Below, one piece after another: positions 28,394 through 38,063 of a stretch of DNA of 64,000 nt. The notes under the pieces were generated by a model, which had not been told where the DNA came from, did no database searches, and saw nothing but the letters and a program-made list of their open reading frames with translations. This DNA comes from CAVSRC01 sp963798195 (lineage in GTDB: Bacteria; Pseudomonadota; Alphaproteobacteria; Rhizobiales; Kaistiaceae): the NCBI GenBank assembly GCA_963798195.1, contig CAWCSF010000010.1, forward strand, positions 310,001 to 374,000, given 5' to 3'. The translations under genes were made by a program, and so were the position numbers. Position 1 is the stretch's first letter, and each line of letters starts with the position of its first letter.

Positions 28394-30886
28394 CGACGAT
28401 GTCCGAGTCGCTTCGTATGCCGCTGCGATCTGGCGGCAGCGTAGGTCACTGGCGGCTGGGTCAGCGTCTGGAGCGGCGTTTCGACGTCACCGATCGCCCC
28501 ATGCGCGGCGATATGGACCCGCTGTTCTTCGTCAGTCAGGACCGCAATTTCATCCCGCATGAATACCCCTGCCGGACCGAGTTTGCCGCCCTCCATCGCG
28601 GCCGACGGCCCGAGCCGAAGCAGGAATTCGAGCCGGACGGATGGTGGTTTCCGTTCGGAAGCCCGCGCGTCGATCTCTCCGGTTTCTGGTTTCGGCCAAC
28701 AACGGTGGAATGTCGCGCGCGCACCGTGATCGAAAGCGACAGGTCGCAGACGGCGCGCTTTCGTTTCGCCACCTGCGGCGGAGCAATTCTGTGGATCGGT
28801 GGGAGGGAAGTCGCGTTCCTCGCTGGATATCGCCGGAATTTCGAGGAGGCCGTCGAGATAGAGGTCGAACTCGGTGCGGGCAGTAATCCGGTCGAGGTCT
28901 GGTTCGGGGACCTCTGTGAACGGGACACCCGCTTCTACTTCGAACTGACGTTGATCGAGGGGGAGGGCCTCTCGGTCGCGCTGCCTGTGCCGGTTTCCGC
29001 CAGCCGCGCGGCGGAGATTGAGCGGCTGCTCGCCGGTATGCGGTTCGAGCGGCCATCCTTCACCAGCGGTGCGGTGGCGGTGGTCCTTCCTTCGCCGGTG
29101 TCGGCCGATATCGACGTGACCATTCGCGCGTCCGGCGATTCGATCGGCGCGGCGCCGGTCGAGTGGCAGACGCGCATCGCGGCGGGATCCGACCGCCTCG
29201 TCGTCGGCCAAGTGTCCCGTCTCCCCCAGGGCTTCCGGCAATTCGGGTTCACATTCGGCGACGAACGCTTTCGCCTGTCACGCGTCCTCGGGCTTGAGAT
29301 TTGCGATGTGGCGGCCACGCCCGCCGCGGCGCCGACGCTGCCGGAGAGGGCGCGGGAGGCTCTTGCCTTCGTGGCGGCGCATGGTGAGCCGGACGCGAAC
29401 ACCGCCTTTGCCATCCTCGCGCTGGGACAGAACGACGCCGCCAGCGACCGGATGATCGATGCGGCGCGGCCGGCGATCGATGATTGCTATGACTGCGCGG
29501 ATTTCCTGCTGGTGCCGTTGATCTGGGCCAGGACGCGCTGGCCCGATCGCATGTCCCCGGCGGTCCGTGACCGACTCGATTCAGCCATCCTTGGCTTCCG
29601 CTATTGGATGGACGAGCCGGGAAACGACGTCATGTGGTTCTTCAGCGAGAACCACGCCCTGCTCTTCCACACCGCCTGCTATCTCGCCGGCGCGCTGTTC
29701 CCGGAGGCGGCTTTCGTCCGGTCAGGGCGAAACGGAGCGGAGCAAATGGCGGTCGGCCGCGCGCGTCTCGCAGCCTGGTTCGATCATTTCGAGCGCGTCG
29801 AGATGGGTGAGTGGAATTCGGCGCCGTATTTTCCGATCGACTTCAAGGGACTGGTTGCGCTGTTGGCCCTGGCACCGGATGCCGACATCCGGGACCGCGC
29901 CGCCCGGGCGACGCTTCGGCTCGTCGAGATTGTCGCCATGTCGAGCCATCGGGGCGTCCTCACCGCGTCGCAGGGACGGAGCTACGAGCATTCGCTGCGG
30001 CCAGGCCGCGCGCTGGAATTGTCGTCGATCGCGCGCCTGTTCTTTGGTGTTGGCTGGTACGGATCGCACTTTCACAGCCTTGGCGAGTTGGCGGTGGCCG
30101 TGCTCGATCACGGCCTTGCGCCACGAAGTGAATTGGCGGGCCTCGCGGTCTACGAGGGCGGCGAAGCGCTGGAGTGGTGCTTCAGCCAGGGTGAGAACGG
30201 CATTGCTCCGCTCTATCACTACAAGACCCGGCACGTGGCGATGGGCTCGGTCGCGAACTACCGTCCCGGCGCTTGGGGCTATCAGGAAACGATCCTGCAT
30301 GCGCGGATCGGCGACCGCCCCGAGTTCGCAGATCTGGATCAATCACCCCGGCGAGGAGATCGTGTCCGGGCACGCACGGCCGTCCTACTGGGGCGGCTGC
30401 GGTACGCTGCCTCGCGTGCATCAATATCGCGGCGTCGCCGTGGTCCAGTTCGCGCTGAAACCGGAGCAGATTCAGTTCACCCACGCATGGCTTCCGCAGG
30501 CCGAAATGGATGAGGTGCGCATCGAGGCGGCGCGCGTCATCGCGCGTGCCGGAAACGGGCTCCTGCTGATCGTCGGTGACCGCCTTTTCGAGCGGGTTGG
30601 CGAGGGCCCCATGGCCGGCTGCGAGATCCGCCTGCGCGGATCGACCTCCCGGTGGCTTGTGCGGCTGGCCGATACGGAACGGGAAGGCGACCTGACGCGC
30701 TTCGCCGGCCGGCTGGCCGGCCTTGCCGTACGGGACGGTCCGGATGGAACGATCCTCGTCGATGATCCGGACTATGGGCCGGTCGTTTGCTATCCGGATG
30801 GAACGATCGAAGCCGAGGGTCGCTGCCTTGTTCCAACCGCATGGCCGCGGGACGGCGTGCTATCGCGATTGGCCGTGAACCGGTGA
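28390..30886 (+). pseudogene. Large (alpha/alpha)-toroid protein, frameshifted
   Basis: An intact-looking gene of about 831 residues apart from one +1 frameshift. The N-terminal third is beta-sandwich-like (FRFATCGGAILWIGGREVAFL), the middle is an alpha/alpha toroid as in polysaccharide lyases and heparinases (FRYWMDEPGNDVMWFFSENH, MGEWNSAPYFPIDFKGL, SQGRSYEHSLRPGR), and the C-terminal beta-domain (QIWINHPGEE, SGHARPSYWGGCG) continues in a different frame. The break is at GAGTTC (30322-30327); removing a T gives RPESQIWINHPGE. No lyase family is certain, and a role in glycan breakdown is inferred from the neighbours. An error in the assembly is plausible because both halves look conserved. 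Confidence 0.68.
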
Positions 30887-30963
30887 TACAGTGGTCACAA
30901 GATCACGTCAGATTGTCGTCTATCGCGGCCGTATTGTCGGACGCGCGTAACAGGGAGAGAAGC

Positions 30964-32232
30964 ATGAAGAAGTTGAGCATGGCACTTATGGCCGCGGCAG
31001 CGACCGTCGCGTTTGCGACGGCAGCCTCCGCGGCCACCGAGATCCGCATGATGTGGTACTCGGACGGCAACGAAGGTCAGGTCATGGCCGACCTGTTGCA
31101 GCGTTTCGAGAAGGAAAATCCGGATATCCACGTCGTTCTCGACGAGGTCGCTTACAAGGTCATCCAGGAGGGCCTGCCGGTTCAGCTCGAGGCGGGTAAC
31201 GGGCCGGACATCGCGCGGGTAACCAACATCAAGGCGCAGGCGCAGTACTGGCTCGACCTTCGCCCGATGCTCAAGGACGCGAAATACTGGGACGACAATT
31301 TCGCGTCGTACCTTGATTGGATGCGGCCGGACGGCAGCGACGCCATCCCCGGCTTCATGACTCAGCTCACCGTGACCGGGCCGTACATCAACAAGACGCT
31401 GTTCGATCAGGCCAAGGTCGAACTGCCCGGCGAAAAGGCAACCTGGGACGAGTGGGTGGACGCCGCCAAGAAGGTCGCGGCCAGCCAGGGTGTGCAGATC
31501 GCGCTCGGCTGGGACCGCTCCGGTCACCGTCTGGCCGGCCCCGCCATCTCCTTCGGCGCCAAGTACATTGGGCCTGACGGCAATCCGGCCGTCATCGACG
31601 AAGGCTTCAAGGCGATGACCTCGCGCATCGCCAAGTGGCATGAAGAGGGCACGATGCCCAAGGAGATCTGGGGCGGCGTCGCTGGCTCGACCTACAAGGC
31701 GCTGAACGAGGAATTCGCGAACGGCAACGTCGTGATGTACGAGTCCGGCTCCTGGCAGATCGGACAGTTCGCCAAGACGATTGGCGACAAGTTCGACTGG
31801 TGGGCGATTCCCGCGCCGTGCGGCCCGGCCTATTGCACGGGTCTTCCCGGCGGCGCCGCGGTCGTGGCGATCAAGACCACCAAGCACCCGCAGGAAGTTG
31901 CCAAGGTCATGGACTGGCTGGCCAGCGAGCCGATCATGAAGGAGTTCGCGGAGCGCACGCTTTTCATTCCGGGTAACAAGGCGGTTGCCGAGAAAGGTCT
32001 GGACTTCAAGACGGATAATCCCAGCGCCAAGCGCGCGCTGGACGTTTTCGTCAAGGCCTCGACCCAGTTCGCGCCGGTTGCCAGCAAGATGCCCGCCTAC
32101 AAGTGGGCGGATGCGATCTATGCCGTAACCATCACGCGCATGGGCCAGGTGGTCGCCGGAGAAATCACGCTTGACCAGGCTTGGGAGCGCATCCCGCAGG
32201 ACATCGCCGACAAGATGGCGGCGGCCAAGTAG
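30964..32232 (+). CDS. Sugar ABC transporter, substrate-binding protein
   Basis: A 422-residue periplasmic binding protein of the extracellular solute-binding family 1. A signal peptide (LSMALMAAAATVAFATAASA) precedes the mature start ATEIRMMWYSDGNEGQVMADLL. The later segments (ESGSWQIGQFAKTIGDKFDWW and CTGLPGGAAVVAIKTTKHP) are typical of sugar or polyol binding proteins. GGGAGAG lies upstream of the ATG. It leads a four-gene ABC operon; the substrate is likely an oligosaccharide released by the esterase and toroid proteins. Confidence 0.85.
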   Translation: MKKLSMALMAAAATVAFATAASAATEIRMMWYSDGNEGQVMADLLQRFEKENPDIHVVLDEVAYKVIQEGLPVQLEAGNGPDIARVTNIKAQAQYWLDLRPMLKDAKYWDDNFASYLDWMRPDGSDAIPGFMTQLTVTGPYINKTLFDQAKVELPGEKATWDEWVDAAKKVAASQGVQIALGWDRSGHRLAGPAISFGAKYIGPDGNPAVIDEGFKAMTSRIAKWHEEGTMPKEIWGGVAGSTYKALNEEFANGNVVMYESGSWQIGQFAKTIGDKFDWWAIPAPCGPAYCTGLPGGAAVVAIKTTKHPQEVAKVMDWLASEPIMKEFAERTLFIPGNKAVAEKGLDFKTDNPSAKRALDVFVKASTQFAPVASKMPAYKWADAIYAVTITRMGQVVAGEITLDQAWERIPQDIADKMAAAK

Positions 32233-32259
32233 TCCGGCGCAGCGAGCGCAGGCAGCAAC

Positions 32260-33294
32260 ATGACGGCCCGGCCTGTCGGGCAGGGCGGTGGCGCCGATCG
32301 CGCCGCCGCCATTCTGATGCAGATCGTCGCGTCGGTTATGCGACTGGTCGAAATTCCCTTTGTCTGGGTCCACAAGCGGCTCGGCTTCGGCGGCCTTGCG
32401 GCGGCGTTTCTCGCGCCGAACATGCTGGTCTTCGGCATCTTCGTGCTGATCCCGCTCGGCATCAACGTTCTCTATTCCTTCACGACCGGCGCCAACCTGT
32501 TCCTTGAGAACCGCAGCTACGCGGGCACGGACCAGTACGCCACGCTGTTTGATTGCCAGAATTATCTGGAGCCGCTGAGCTGCCGGCAGGATGCCTTCTG
32601 GAAGTCCGTGCACAACACCGCCTTCTTCGTGGTGGCGGAGGTGGGCGCGCTCGTCCTCGTTTCGTTGATCACGGCGCTGGTATTGAACCGCGAGATGCGC
32701 GGCCGCGGGTTCTGGCGGGCGGTGTTCTTCTTCCCCGTGCTGCTGTCGCCAGTCGTCGTGGCGCTGGTCTGGAAGTGGATCCTGCAGCGCGACGGCGTTT
32801 TGAACGCGGTGCTCACCGAACAGTTTGGCGCCGACCGTATCCTCTGGCTGGCCGAGCCACATTGGGCGATGTTCTGGGCGGTCTTCGTCTCGGTCTGGGC
32901 CCACCTCGGTTTCTTCACGCTGATCCTGCTCGCCGGACTGCAGGCGATCCCGCGCGACCTCTACGAGGCGGCGGAGATGGACGGCACCAGGCCATTCCGC
33001 GTGCTGCGGCGGATCACTCTGCCGCTGCTCTGGCCGAATCTGGTGGTGGTGATCATCCTCGCGCTCATCCGCGGCGTGCAGACGTTCGACGAGGTCTACG
33101 TGCTCACAGGAGGCGGACCGGGCTCGAGCACACAGTTCCTGACGCAGTTCATCTACCAGACCGGATTCGCCAATGCGATCCGTAACTTGGGCCTGGCGTC
33201 CGCCGCCTCGATTCTGATGGGGCTTGTCCTCGTCGTGCTTACCGTCATCCAGCTCGGCGCTTCGAACTGGCGCGAGCGCAAGGAGGCACGATGA
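32260..33294 (+). CDS. Sugar ABC transporter permease (MalF/UgpA type)
   Basis: A 344-residue inner-membrane permease with six main helices. The EAA loop is visible in ALPRDLYEAAEMDG-type sequence (LQAIPRDLYEAAEMDGTRPF), and the C-terminal GGPGSSTQFLTQFIYQTGF is characteristic of this family. It pairs with the next permease, overlapping its start by 4 bases (33291-33294). Confidence 0.85.
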   Translation: MTARPVGQGGGADRAAAILMQIVASVMRLVEIPFVWVHKRLGFGGLAAAFLAPNMLVFGIFVLIPLGINVLYSFTTGANLFLENRSYAGTDQYATLFDCQNYLEPLSCRQDAFWKSVHNTAFFVVAEVGALVLVSLITALVLNREMRGRGFWRAVFFFPVLLSPVVVALVWKWILQRDGVLNAVLTEQFGADRILWLAEPHWAMFWAVFVSVWAHLGFFTLILLAGLQAIPRDLYEAAEMDGTRPFRVLRRITLPLLWPNLVVVIILALIRGVQTFDEVYVLTGGGPGSSTQFLTQFIYQTGFANAIRNLGLASAASILMGLVLVVLTVIQLGASNWRERKEAR

Positions 33295-34343
33295 ACGGAA
33301 TCGCAGCCTTTCTGACGAGACGCCGGGGAGGGCGCGGCTGGCACTTCACCGACGTGCTGGCGGTCATCTGGCTGGCCACAGGCCTTTTCCTGATGTTCGG
33401 GCCGGTCGTGTGGCTGACGCTTTCGTCGTTCAAGACGCAGGCCGCGCTGGTTGAATATCCGCCGACCTTGCTGCCGTTCGACACCAAGACCGTCGATGTC
33501 GCCGGCTTTGACAAGCCGCTGCCGCTCTACCGGGTCACGCTGGAGGACGGCAGCGAGAGGGTGCTCGCCCAGACCGGCAGACTAGGTACCGTCGCATCGA
33601 TGGTCGATCCGGCGAACCCCGAGACGGTCATCAAGGTGCCGATCGGCCAGCGCACCCCTGTGCGGGAGATCAAGTTCGCCATCGCCAACTACGAGGAGCC
33701 GTTCCTGCGTTTCGATTTCTTCACGTTCCTGAAGAATTCCATCTTCGTCACCGTGGCGGCGACCGTCATCACGCTGCTGGTAAACTCGATGGCGGCGTTC
33801 GTCCTTGCCAAGTACGAATTCAAGGGGCGCGGTGCGGTGCTGGCGGTCATTCTGGCGACGCTCATGGTCCCATTGTCGGTCATCATCGTTCCGCTCTACG
33901 TGGTGATCAACAAGCTCGACCTGTTCAACTCTCTCTGGGGCGTCATCCTGCCGACGGTGGCGACGCCGACCGGGGTCTTCCTGCTGCGGCAATACATGCT
34001 GACCATACCGGACGAACTCATCGAGGCGGCCCGCATGGACCATGCCTCGGAGTGGAAGATCTACTGGCGCATCGTCATGCCGCTGGCGCTGCCGGCCCTG
34101 GCGGTGCTCGCGATCTTCTCGGTCATGTGGCGCTGGAACGACTTCCTGTGGCCGCTGATCGTGCTGTCGCGGAAGGAGCTTTACACGCTCCAGATCGGCC
34201 TCAGCGCCTTTTCCGGCGAGCTGAACGTGCAATGGCACTATGTGCTGGCGATGACGGTGGTCAGCATGATCCCGGTTGTGCTCATCTTCGCCTTCCTCCA
34301 GCGCTTCATCGCCAGCGGCATTGCGACAACGGGCATGAAATGA
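33291..34343 (+). CDS. Sugar ABC transporter permease (MalG/UgpE type)
   Basis: A 350-residue permease with the EAA motif DELIEAARMDHASEWKIYWRI. It carries a periplasmic insertion of about 70-90 residues between the first and second helices (PFDTKTVDVAGFDKPLPLYR to FAIANYEEPFLRFDFF), which is predicted to be mostly beta and is longer than in standard MalG-type proteins. The ATG of the ATPase gene overlaps its stop (ATGA). Confidence 0.85.
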   Translation: MNGIAAFLTRRRGGRGWHFTDVLAVIWLATGLFLMFGPVVWLTLSSFKTQAALVEYPPTLLPFDTKTVDVAGFDKPLPLYRVTLEDGSERVLAQTGRLGTVASMVDPANPETVIKVPIGQRTPVREIKFAIANYEEPFLRFDFFTFLKNSIFVTVAATVITLLVNSMAAFVLAKYEFKGRGAVLAVILATLMVPLSVIIVPLYVVINKLDLFNSLWGVILPTVATPTGVFLLRQYMLTIPDELIEAARMDHASEWKIYWRIVMPLALPALAVLAIFSVMWRWNDFLWPLIVLSRKELYTLQIGLSAFSGELNVQWHYVLAMTVVSMIPVVLIFAFLQRFIASGIATTGMK

Positions 34344-35443
34344 CCGATCTCAGTCTCCGCGACGTCACGAAATCCTTCGGTCCGGTGCCGGTCATTCACG
34401 GCGTCGATCTCGACGTCGCCGATGGCGATTTCGTGGTGCTGGTCGGCCCGTCAGGCTGCGGAAAGTCGACGCTGCTGCGCATCATCGCCGGGCTGGAGAA
34501 GCCGACCTCCGGCGAAATCCGCCTGGACGGCAAGCTGGTCAACGACGTCGCCGCGGCCGATCGCGGCCTTGCCATGGTGTTCCAGTCCTACGCCCTCTAC
34601 CCGCACATGCGCGTGCGCGACAATCTCGCTTTCGGCCTCGAAAACACGCACATGCCGAAAGCGGAGGTCGAGGAACGCGTCAGCGAGATCGCGCGCATGC
34701 TGCGCATTGAGGAACTGCTCCAGCGCAAGCCGCGGCAGCTTTCCGGCGGCCAGCGCCAGCGTGTCGCCATCGGCCGCGCCATGGTCCGCCGGCCGGGCAT
34801 CTTCCTTCTCGACGAGCCGCTGTCCAATCTCGACGCGGAGCTGCGTGTCACCATGCGCAGCGAACTGGCGACGCTGCACCAGCGCATCGCAGCGACGATG
34901 ATCTACGTCACGCACGATCAGGTAGAAGCCATGACGCTGGCTGATCGCATCGTCGTGCTGAACGCCGGAAAGGTGGAGCAGATCGGCGCGCCGCTCGATC
35001 TGTTCAACGATCCGCAGACGAAATTCGTCGCCGGTTTCATCGGCTCGCCACGGATGAATTTCTTCGAAGGTGCGGTCCGCGCACGCGGTGCCGACAATCT
35101 TGATGTTGTGCTCGACGGTGATGTGCCGCTCACGCTTCGGTCTGGCGATCCTTCGGTGGCGGTCGGCGACCGCCTGACGCTTGGTGTCCGCCCGCAGCAT
35201 CTCGTCCTCGCCGACACCGGCATGCCTGTGACGATCAACCAGGTCGAGCAACTCGGATCTGAGACGATCATCCATGGCAGCAGCCCGGCATTGGAGCATG
35301 TGGTGGCGGCCCGTCCTGACCAGATTGTGGTCCGGCCGGGAGACATGCTCCATGTCGATCTTGCCCGGAGCCGTGTTGTGACCTTCAAGTCCGATGGACG
35401 GCGCGTGCGGGGCACGGCTGTAGCTGACAACGGTGGCGCGTGA
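34340..35443 (+). CDS. Sugar ABC transporter ATPase (UgpC/MalK type)
   Basis: A 367-residue ATPase. Walker A GPSGCGKST at about 36-44, signature LSGGQRQR at about 136, Walker B FLLDEP and switch TYVTHDQ-type (MIYVTHDQVEAM). The C-terminal regulatory OB domain (residues 240-367) is present, as in MalK/UgpC. One ATPase of this kind can serve several importers, so it might also energise the second importer (57-60 kb), whose own ATPase is absent from the window. Confidence 0.88.
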   Translation: MTDLSLRDVTKSFGPVPVIHGVDLDVADGDFVVLVGPSGCGKSTLLRIIAGLEKPTSGEIRLDGKLVNDVAAADRGLAMVFQSYALYPHMRVRDNLAFGLENTHMPKAEVEERVSEIARMLRIEELLQRKPRQLSGGQRQRVAIGRAMVRRPGIFLLDEPLSNLDAELRVTMRSELATLHQRIAATMIYVTHDQVEAMTLADRIVVLNAGKVEQIGAPLDLFNDPQTKFVAGFIGSPRMNFFEGAVRARGADNLDVVLDGDVPLTLRSGDPSVAVGDRLTLGVRPQHLVLADTGMPVTINQVEQLGSETIIHGSSPALEHVVAARPDQIVVRPGDMLHVDLARSRVVTFKSDGRRVRGTAVADNGGA

Positions 35444-35765
35444 GCGGGATCGACCAGCGGCGGCCGACCGGCTGATCGAAATCGTCCGGGCGGCGGCAAG
35501 GCAGGAGATCATGCCGCGCTTCCGCGCTCTTTCACCGGGCGCAATTCGGGCGAAGACATCGCCGGATGATCTGGTCACCGATGCCGATCATGGCGACCCT
35601 CAATGCCTGGATCATGCGGCAGGCGTGCTCATTCATGCCGAGGCCGGAGGTCATTCGGCCCTCATGGACGGCCGGCCATACAGTCCGATTCAGCGCTCCG
35701 GCTATCTTTTGACCGCCCCGGACAAGGCGAATTGGGAAGCGATCCGCCACCAGCTGAATCTCTAG
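35433..35765 (+). pseudogene. Inositol monophosphatase family, internal deletion
   Basis: The N-terminus (ADRLIEIVRAAARQEIMPRF, then TSPDDLVTDADHG) and C-terminus (LDHAAGVLIHAEAGGHSALM) of an inositol-monophosphatase/HisN-like gene are joined in frame with the middle missing. Family members are about 260 residues; this has 110. The metal-binding core, including the DxxDGT motif, is gone, so it cannot be active. The junction lies between GATCATGGCGACCC and CTGGATCATGC, roughly 35580-35620. The GTG start overlaps the ATPase gene by 11 bases. Confidence 0.7.
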
Positions 35766-35807
35766 GCAAGACCGCCTTCGTCGCAGTGGTTTGAGACGCT
35801 CGGACGG

Positions 35808-36101
35808 ATGGACAGAAGGCGCTTCCCGCGTCATGCATTGGATGCGGCTGTGGCCATGGCGACGAGGTGGATGGTGCCGAGGGAAGTCGGGTTCGAAACG
35901 GATATCAAACCGCTGTTTCGGGAAAGCGACCGGGACGCGATGCTCTACGCTTTTGACCTCTGGTCGTATGAGGATGTCGCCGGAAACGCGGCGGATATCC
36001 TCGATCGCGTCGAGGATCTGTCGATGCCGTGCGATGAGCCGTGGGACGAAAGCCGCATGGAAACGTTTCGCGCATGGCTGGCGGGTGGCTGCAAGCCCTG
36101 A
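35808..36101 (+). CDS. Conserved hypothetical protein
   Basis: A 97-residue protein resembling a short family of alphaproteobacterial and other bacterial proteins: GFETDIKPLFRESDRDAM, FDLWSYEDVAGNAADILDRV, then MPCDEPWDESRMETFRAWL. The conserved CDxPW and FRxWL look like a ligand or haem-free cytochrome-like module, but the family role is not known to me. The first 25 residues differ in composition and may not be used; MVPREVGF is an alternative start. Confidence 0.55.
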   Translation: MDRRRFPRHALDAAVAMATRWMVPREVGFETDIKPLFRESDRDAMLYAFDLWSYEDVAGNAADILDRVEDLSMPCDEPWDESRMETFRAWLAGGCKP

Positions 36102-36210
36102 GGGATCGGCGTATGAAATCTTTAGTTATTGGATTGCAATATCAGCGAGCCAGCCTCTTGGATGCCGGGCGGTATGACCGTGCCGTCGCCCTAAACTCGG
36201 ACCGACTTCG

Positions 36211-37056
36211 ATGATCACCGTTCCAGAGCTCGCCGCCGACGCCTTGGGGCTCTTCCTCTACGAATACATGAACCGCCGCTACGGCGCCTCGGAGGCCGAG
36301 CTTGTCGAGCTGGTCCCGTCGGTGGCGCGGATTGCGCTCGAATGTATCGGCAACAGCGACGCGCTCTATCACAACGTCGAGCACACCATGCTGGTGACGC
36401 TCGCCGGCCACGACATCCTGCGCGGCCGCGCGTTGCGGTCCGACATGCCGGCCACAGACTATGCCCACCTCATTGTGGCGTGCCTCTTCCACGACATAGG
36501 CTATGTCCGCGGCCTTCTGCCCGGCGACGACGACGATGGTTTCGTCATCGACGCGGCGGGAAAGAAGGTGACGCTGCCCCGCGGCGCGTCGGACGCTGCG
36601 CTGACGCCATATCACGTCGACCGCTCCAAGCTCTTCATCAAGCACAGGTTCGATGGCGTCGGGCTGCTCGACGCCGACCGCATCGCCCGCGCCGTCGAGG
36701 GATCGCGTTTTCCGAGCACCATTCCTGCCGAAGTCGAGAAGGCCGACGAAGAGGTCGCGCTACTGCGGGCGGCGGATCTGATCGGCCAGCTTGGCGACCC
36801 CCACTACATCCGCAAGGCGAACGCGCTCCATTTCGAGTTCGAGGAATGCGGCCTGAACATGCAACTGGGCTACAAAAGCCCGGCCGATCTCATCGACAAA
36901 TACCCGCAATTCTACTGGAACTCGATCGCCCCGTTTGTTCAGACCGCCATCCGGCATCTGCACGTGACCGCGAGCGGGCGCCAATGGGTATCCAATCTCT
37001 ACTCCAATGTCTTCCGCGCCGAGCGTGACCTTGCGCTGAGCGGACCGCAGCAATAG
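36211..37056 (+). CDS. HD-domain metal-dependent hydrolase
   Basis: A 281-residue protein with the HD-family metal motif: YHNVEHTML (histidines), LIVACLFHDIGYVRG (the HD pair), and EEVALLRAADLIGQLGDPHY. It resembles the HD phosphohydrolases annotated near stress genes in alphaproteobacteria. Substrate unknown. It faces an orphan permease gene, 17 bases away, stop to stop. Confidence 0.75.
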   Translation: MITVPELAADALGLFLYEYMNRRYGASEAELVELVPSVARIALECIGNSDALYHNVEHTMLVTLAGHDILRGRALRSDMPATDYAHLIVACLFHDIGYVRGLLPGDDDDGFVIDAAGKKVTLPRGASDAALTPYHVDRSKLFIKHRFDGVGLLDADRIARAVEGSRFPSTIPAEVEKADEEVALLRAADLIGQLGDPHYIRKANALHFEFEECGLNMQLGYKSPADLIDKYPQFYWNSIAPFVQTAIRHLHVTASGRQWVSNLYSNVFRAERDLALSGPQQ

Positions 37057-37072
37057 CGGCAGACCGGCCTGC

Positions 37073-37954
37073 CTAGACGCCGTTGACCGCCCCGCGCATG
37101 ACAATGCGCGCGAAGTAACGGCCGCCGAGCAGGAACAGCAGAAGCGGCGGGACGGCGGCAATCAGCACGGCGGCGCTTTGGTTGCCGGCGCCGGCGCCCA
37201 TCAGCGCCACGGTGATCGGTTGCTCGGTGCCCGAAGTGAAGACCATGCCGAAGAGGTACTCGTTCCAGATCATCGTGAACTGCCAGATCACGGTCACGAT
37301 CAGGATCGGCGGCGACAGCGGCAGGATGACCTTCCAGAAGATGCGCCAGAAGCCGGCGCCATCGACGCGTGCCGCCTTGACCAGATCGTCCGGTATCCAG
37401 GCGAAGAAGGCGCGGCAGAACAGGGTCGTGAACGATATGCCCTGCACGCAATTGATGAGGATGAGGCCATAGACCGAGTTGTAGAGATGGATCTTGGAAA
37501 GGATCCAGGCCCACGGCAGCAGCGAAGTCTGGAATGGCATGAACACGCCGAGCAGGATGCAGAGAAAGACGATGTCGGCGCCCTTGAACCGCCACTTGCT
37601 GAGGACGTAGCCGTTGACGACGCCGAGCGCCGTCGAGATCGCGGTCGACGGGATAGTGATGATCAGCGAGTTGAGGAAGTTGTGCTTGACGCCCTCGCAG
37701 GTGCCGCTCACGCAGATACGGTTCCACGCGTTCGCAAAAGCCTCGAACGAAAAGCTGTGCGGGAAGGCTATCCACCCATGTTTGGCCACGTCCGGGTAGG
37801 TCCGAAAGGCGTTGGAGACCACGACGAGGGCCGGAAGCACGAAGATCAGCGCGAAGACCGTCAGCACGCCATAGGTCAGCACCCTCGAAACGCGCGAGCG
37901 CCAGGGCATGGGCCTCGAGGGGCGGTCATTGTCGTCGATGATGGAAAAACTCAT
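37073..37954 (-). CDS. Orphan sugar ABC permease, GtsC-like
   Basis: A 293-residue MalG-type permease. KAARVDGAGFWRIFWKVILP is the EAA loop, and VQGISFTTLFCRAFFAWIPDD and QFTMIWNEYLFGMVF match glucose/mannose ABC permeases (GtsC). The partner permease, binding protein and ATPase are not adjacent, so the gene is an orphan in this window. ATG at 37954. Confidence 0.82.
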   Translation of the reverse strand: MSFSIIDDNDRPSRPMPWRSRVSRVLTYGVLTVFALIFVLPALVVVSNAFRTYPDVAKHGWIAFPHSFSFEAFANAWNRICVSGTCEGVKHNFLNSLIITIPSTAISTALGVVNGYVLSKWRFKGADIVFLCILLGVFMPFQTSLLPWAWILSKIHLYNSVYGLILINCVQGISFTTLFCRAFFAWIPDDLVKAARVDGAGFWRIFWKVILPLSPPILIVTVIWQFTMIWNEYLFGMVFTSGTEQPITVALMGAGAGNQSAAVLIAAVPPLLLFLLGGRYFARIVMRGAVNGV

Positions 37955-38063
37955 GACTGACTCAGTATAGCCTTCACGCCGGCTACCCAGAAACGACAGC
38001 CGTCTGTATCGTCTGTCTCTCGTCAAAGGAAGGGAAGGGTCGGAAGCAGCCCATGATCGACAG

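Noticed and set aside
30895..32904. A 669-codon minus-strand open frame antisense to the first ABC importer
   Set aside because: The plus-strand genes are firmly identified; the antisense frame has no recognisable domain.
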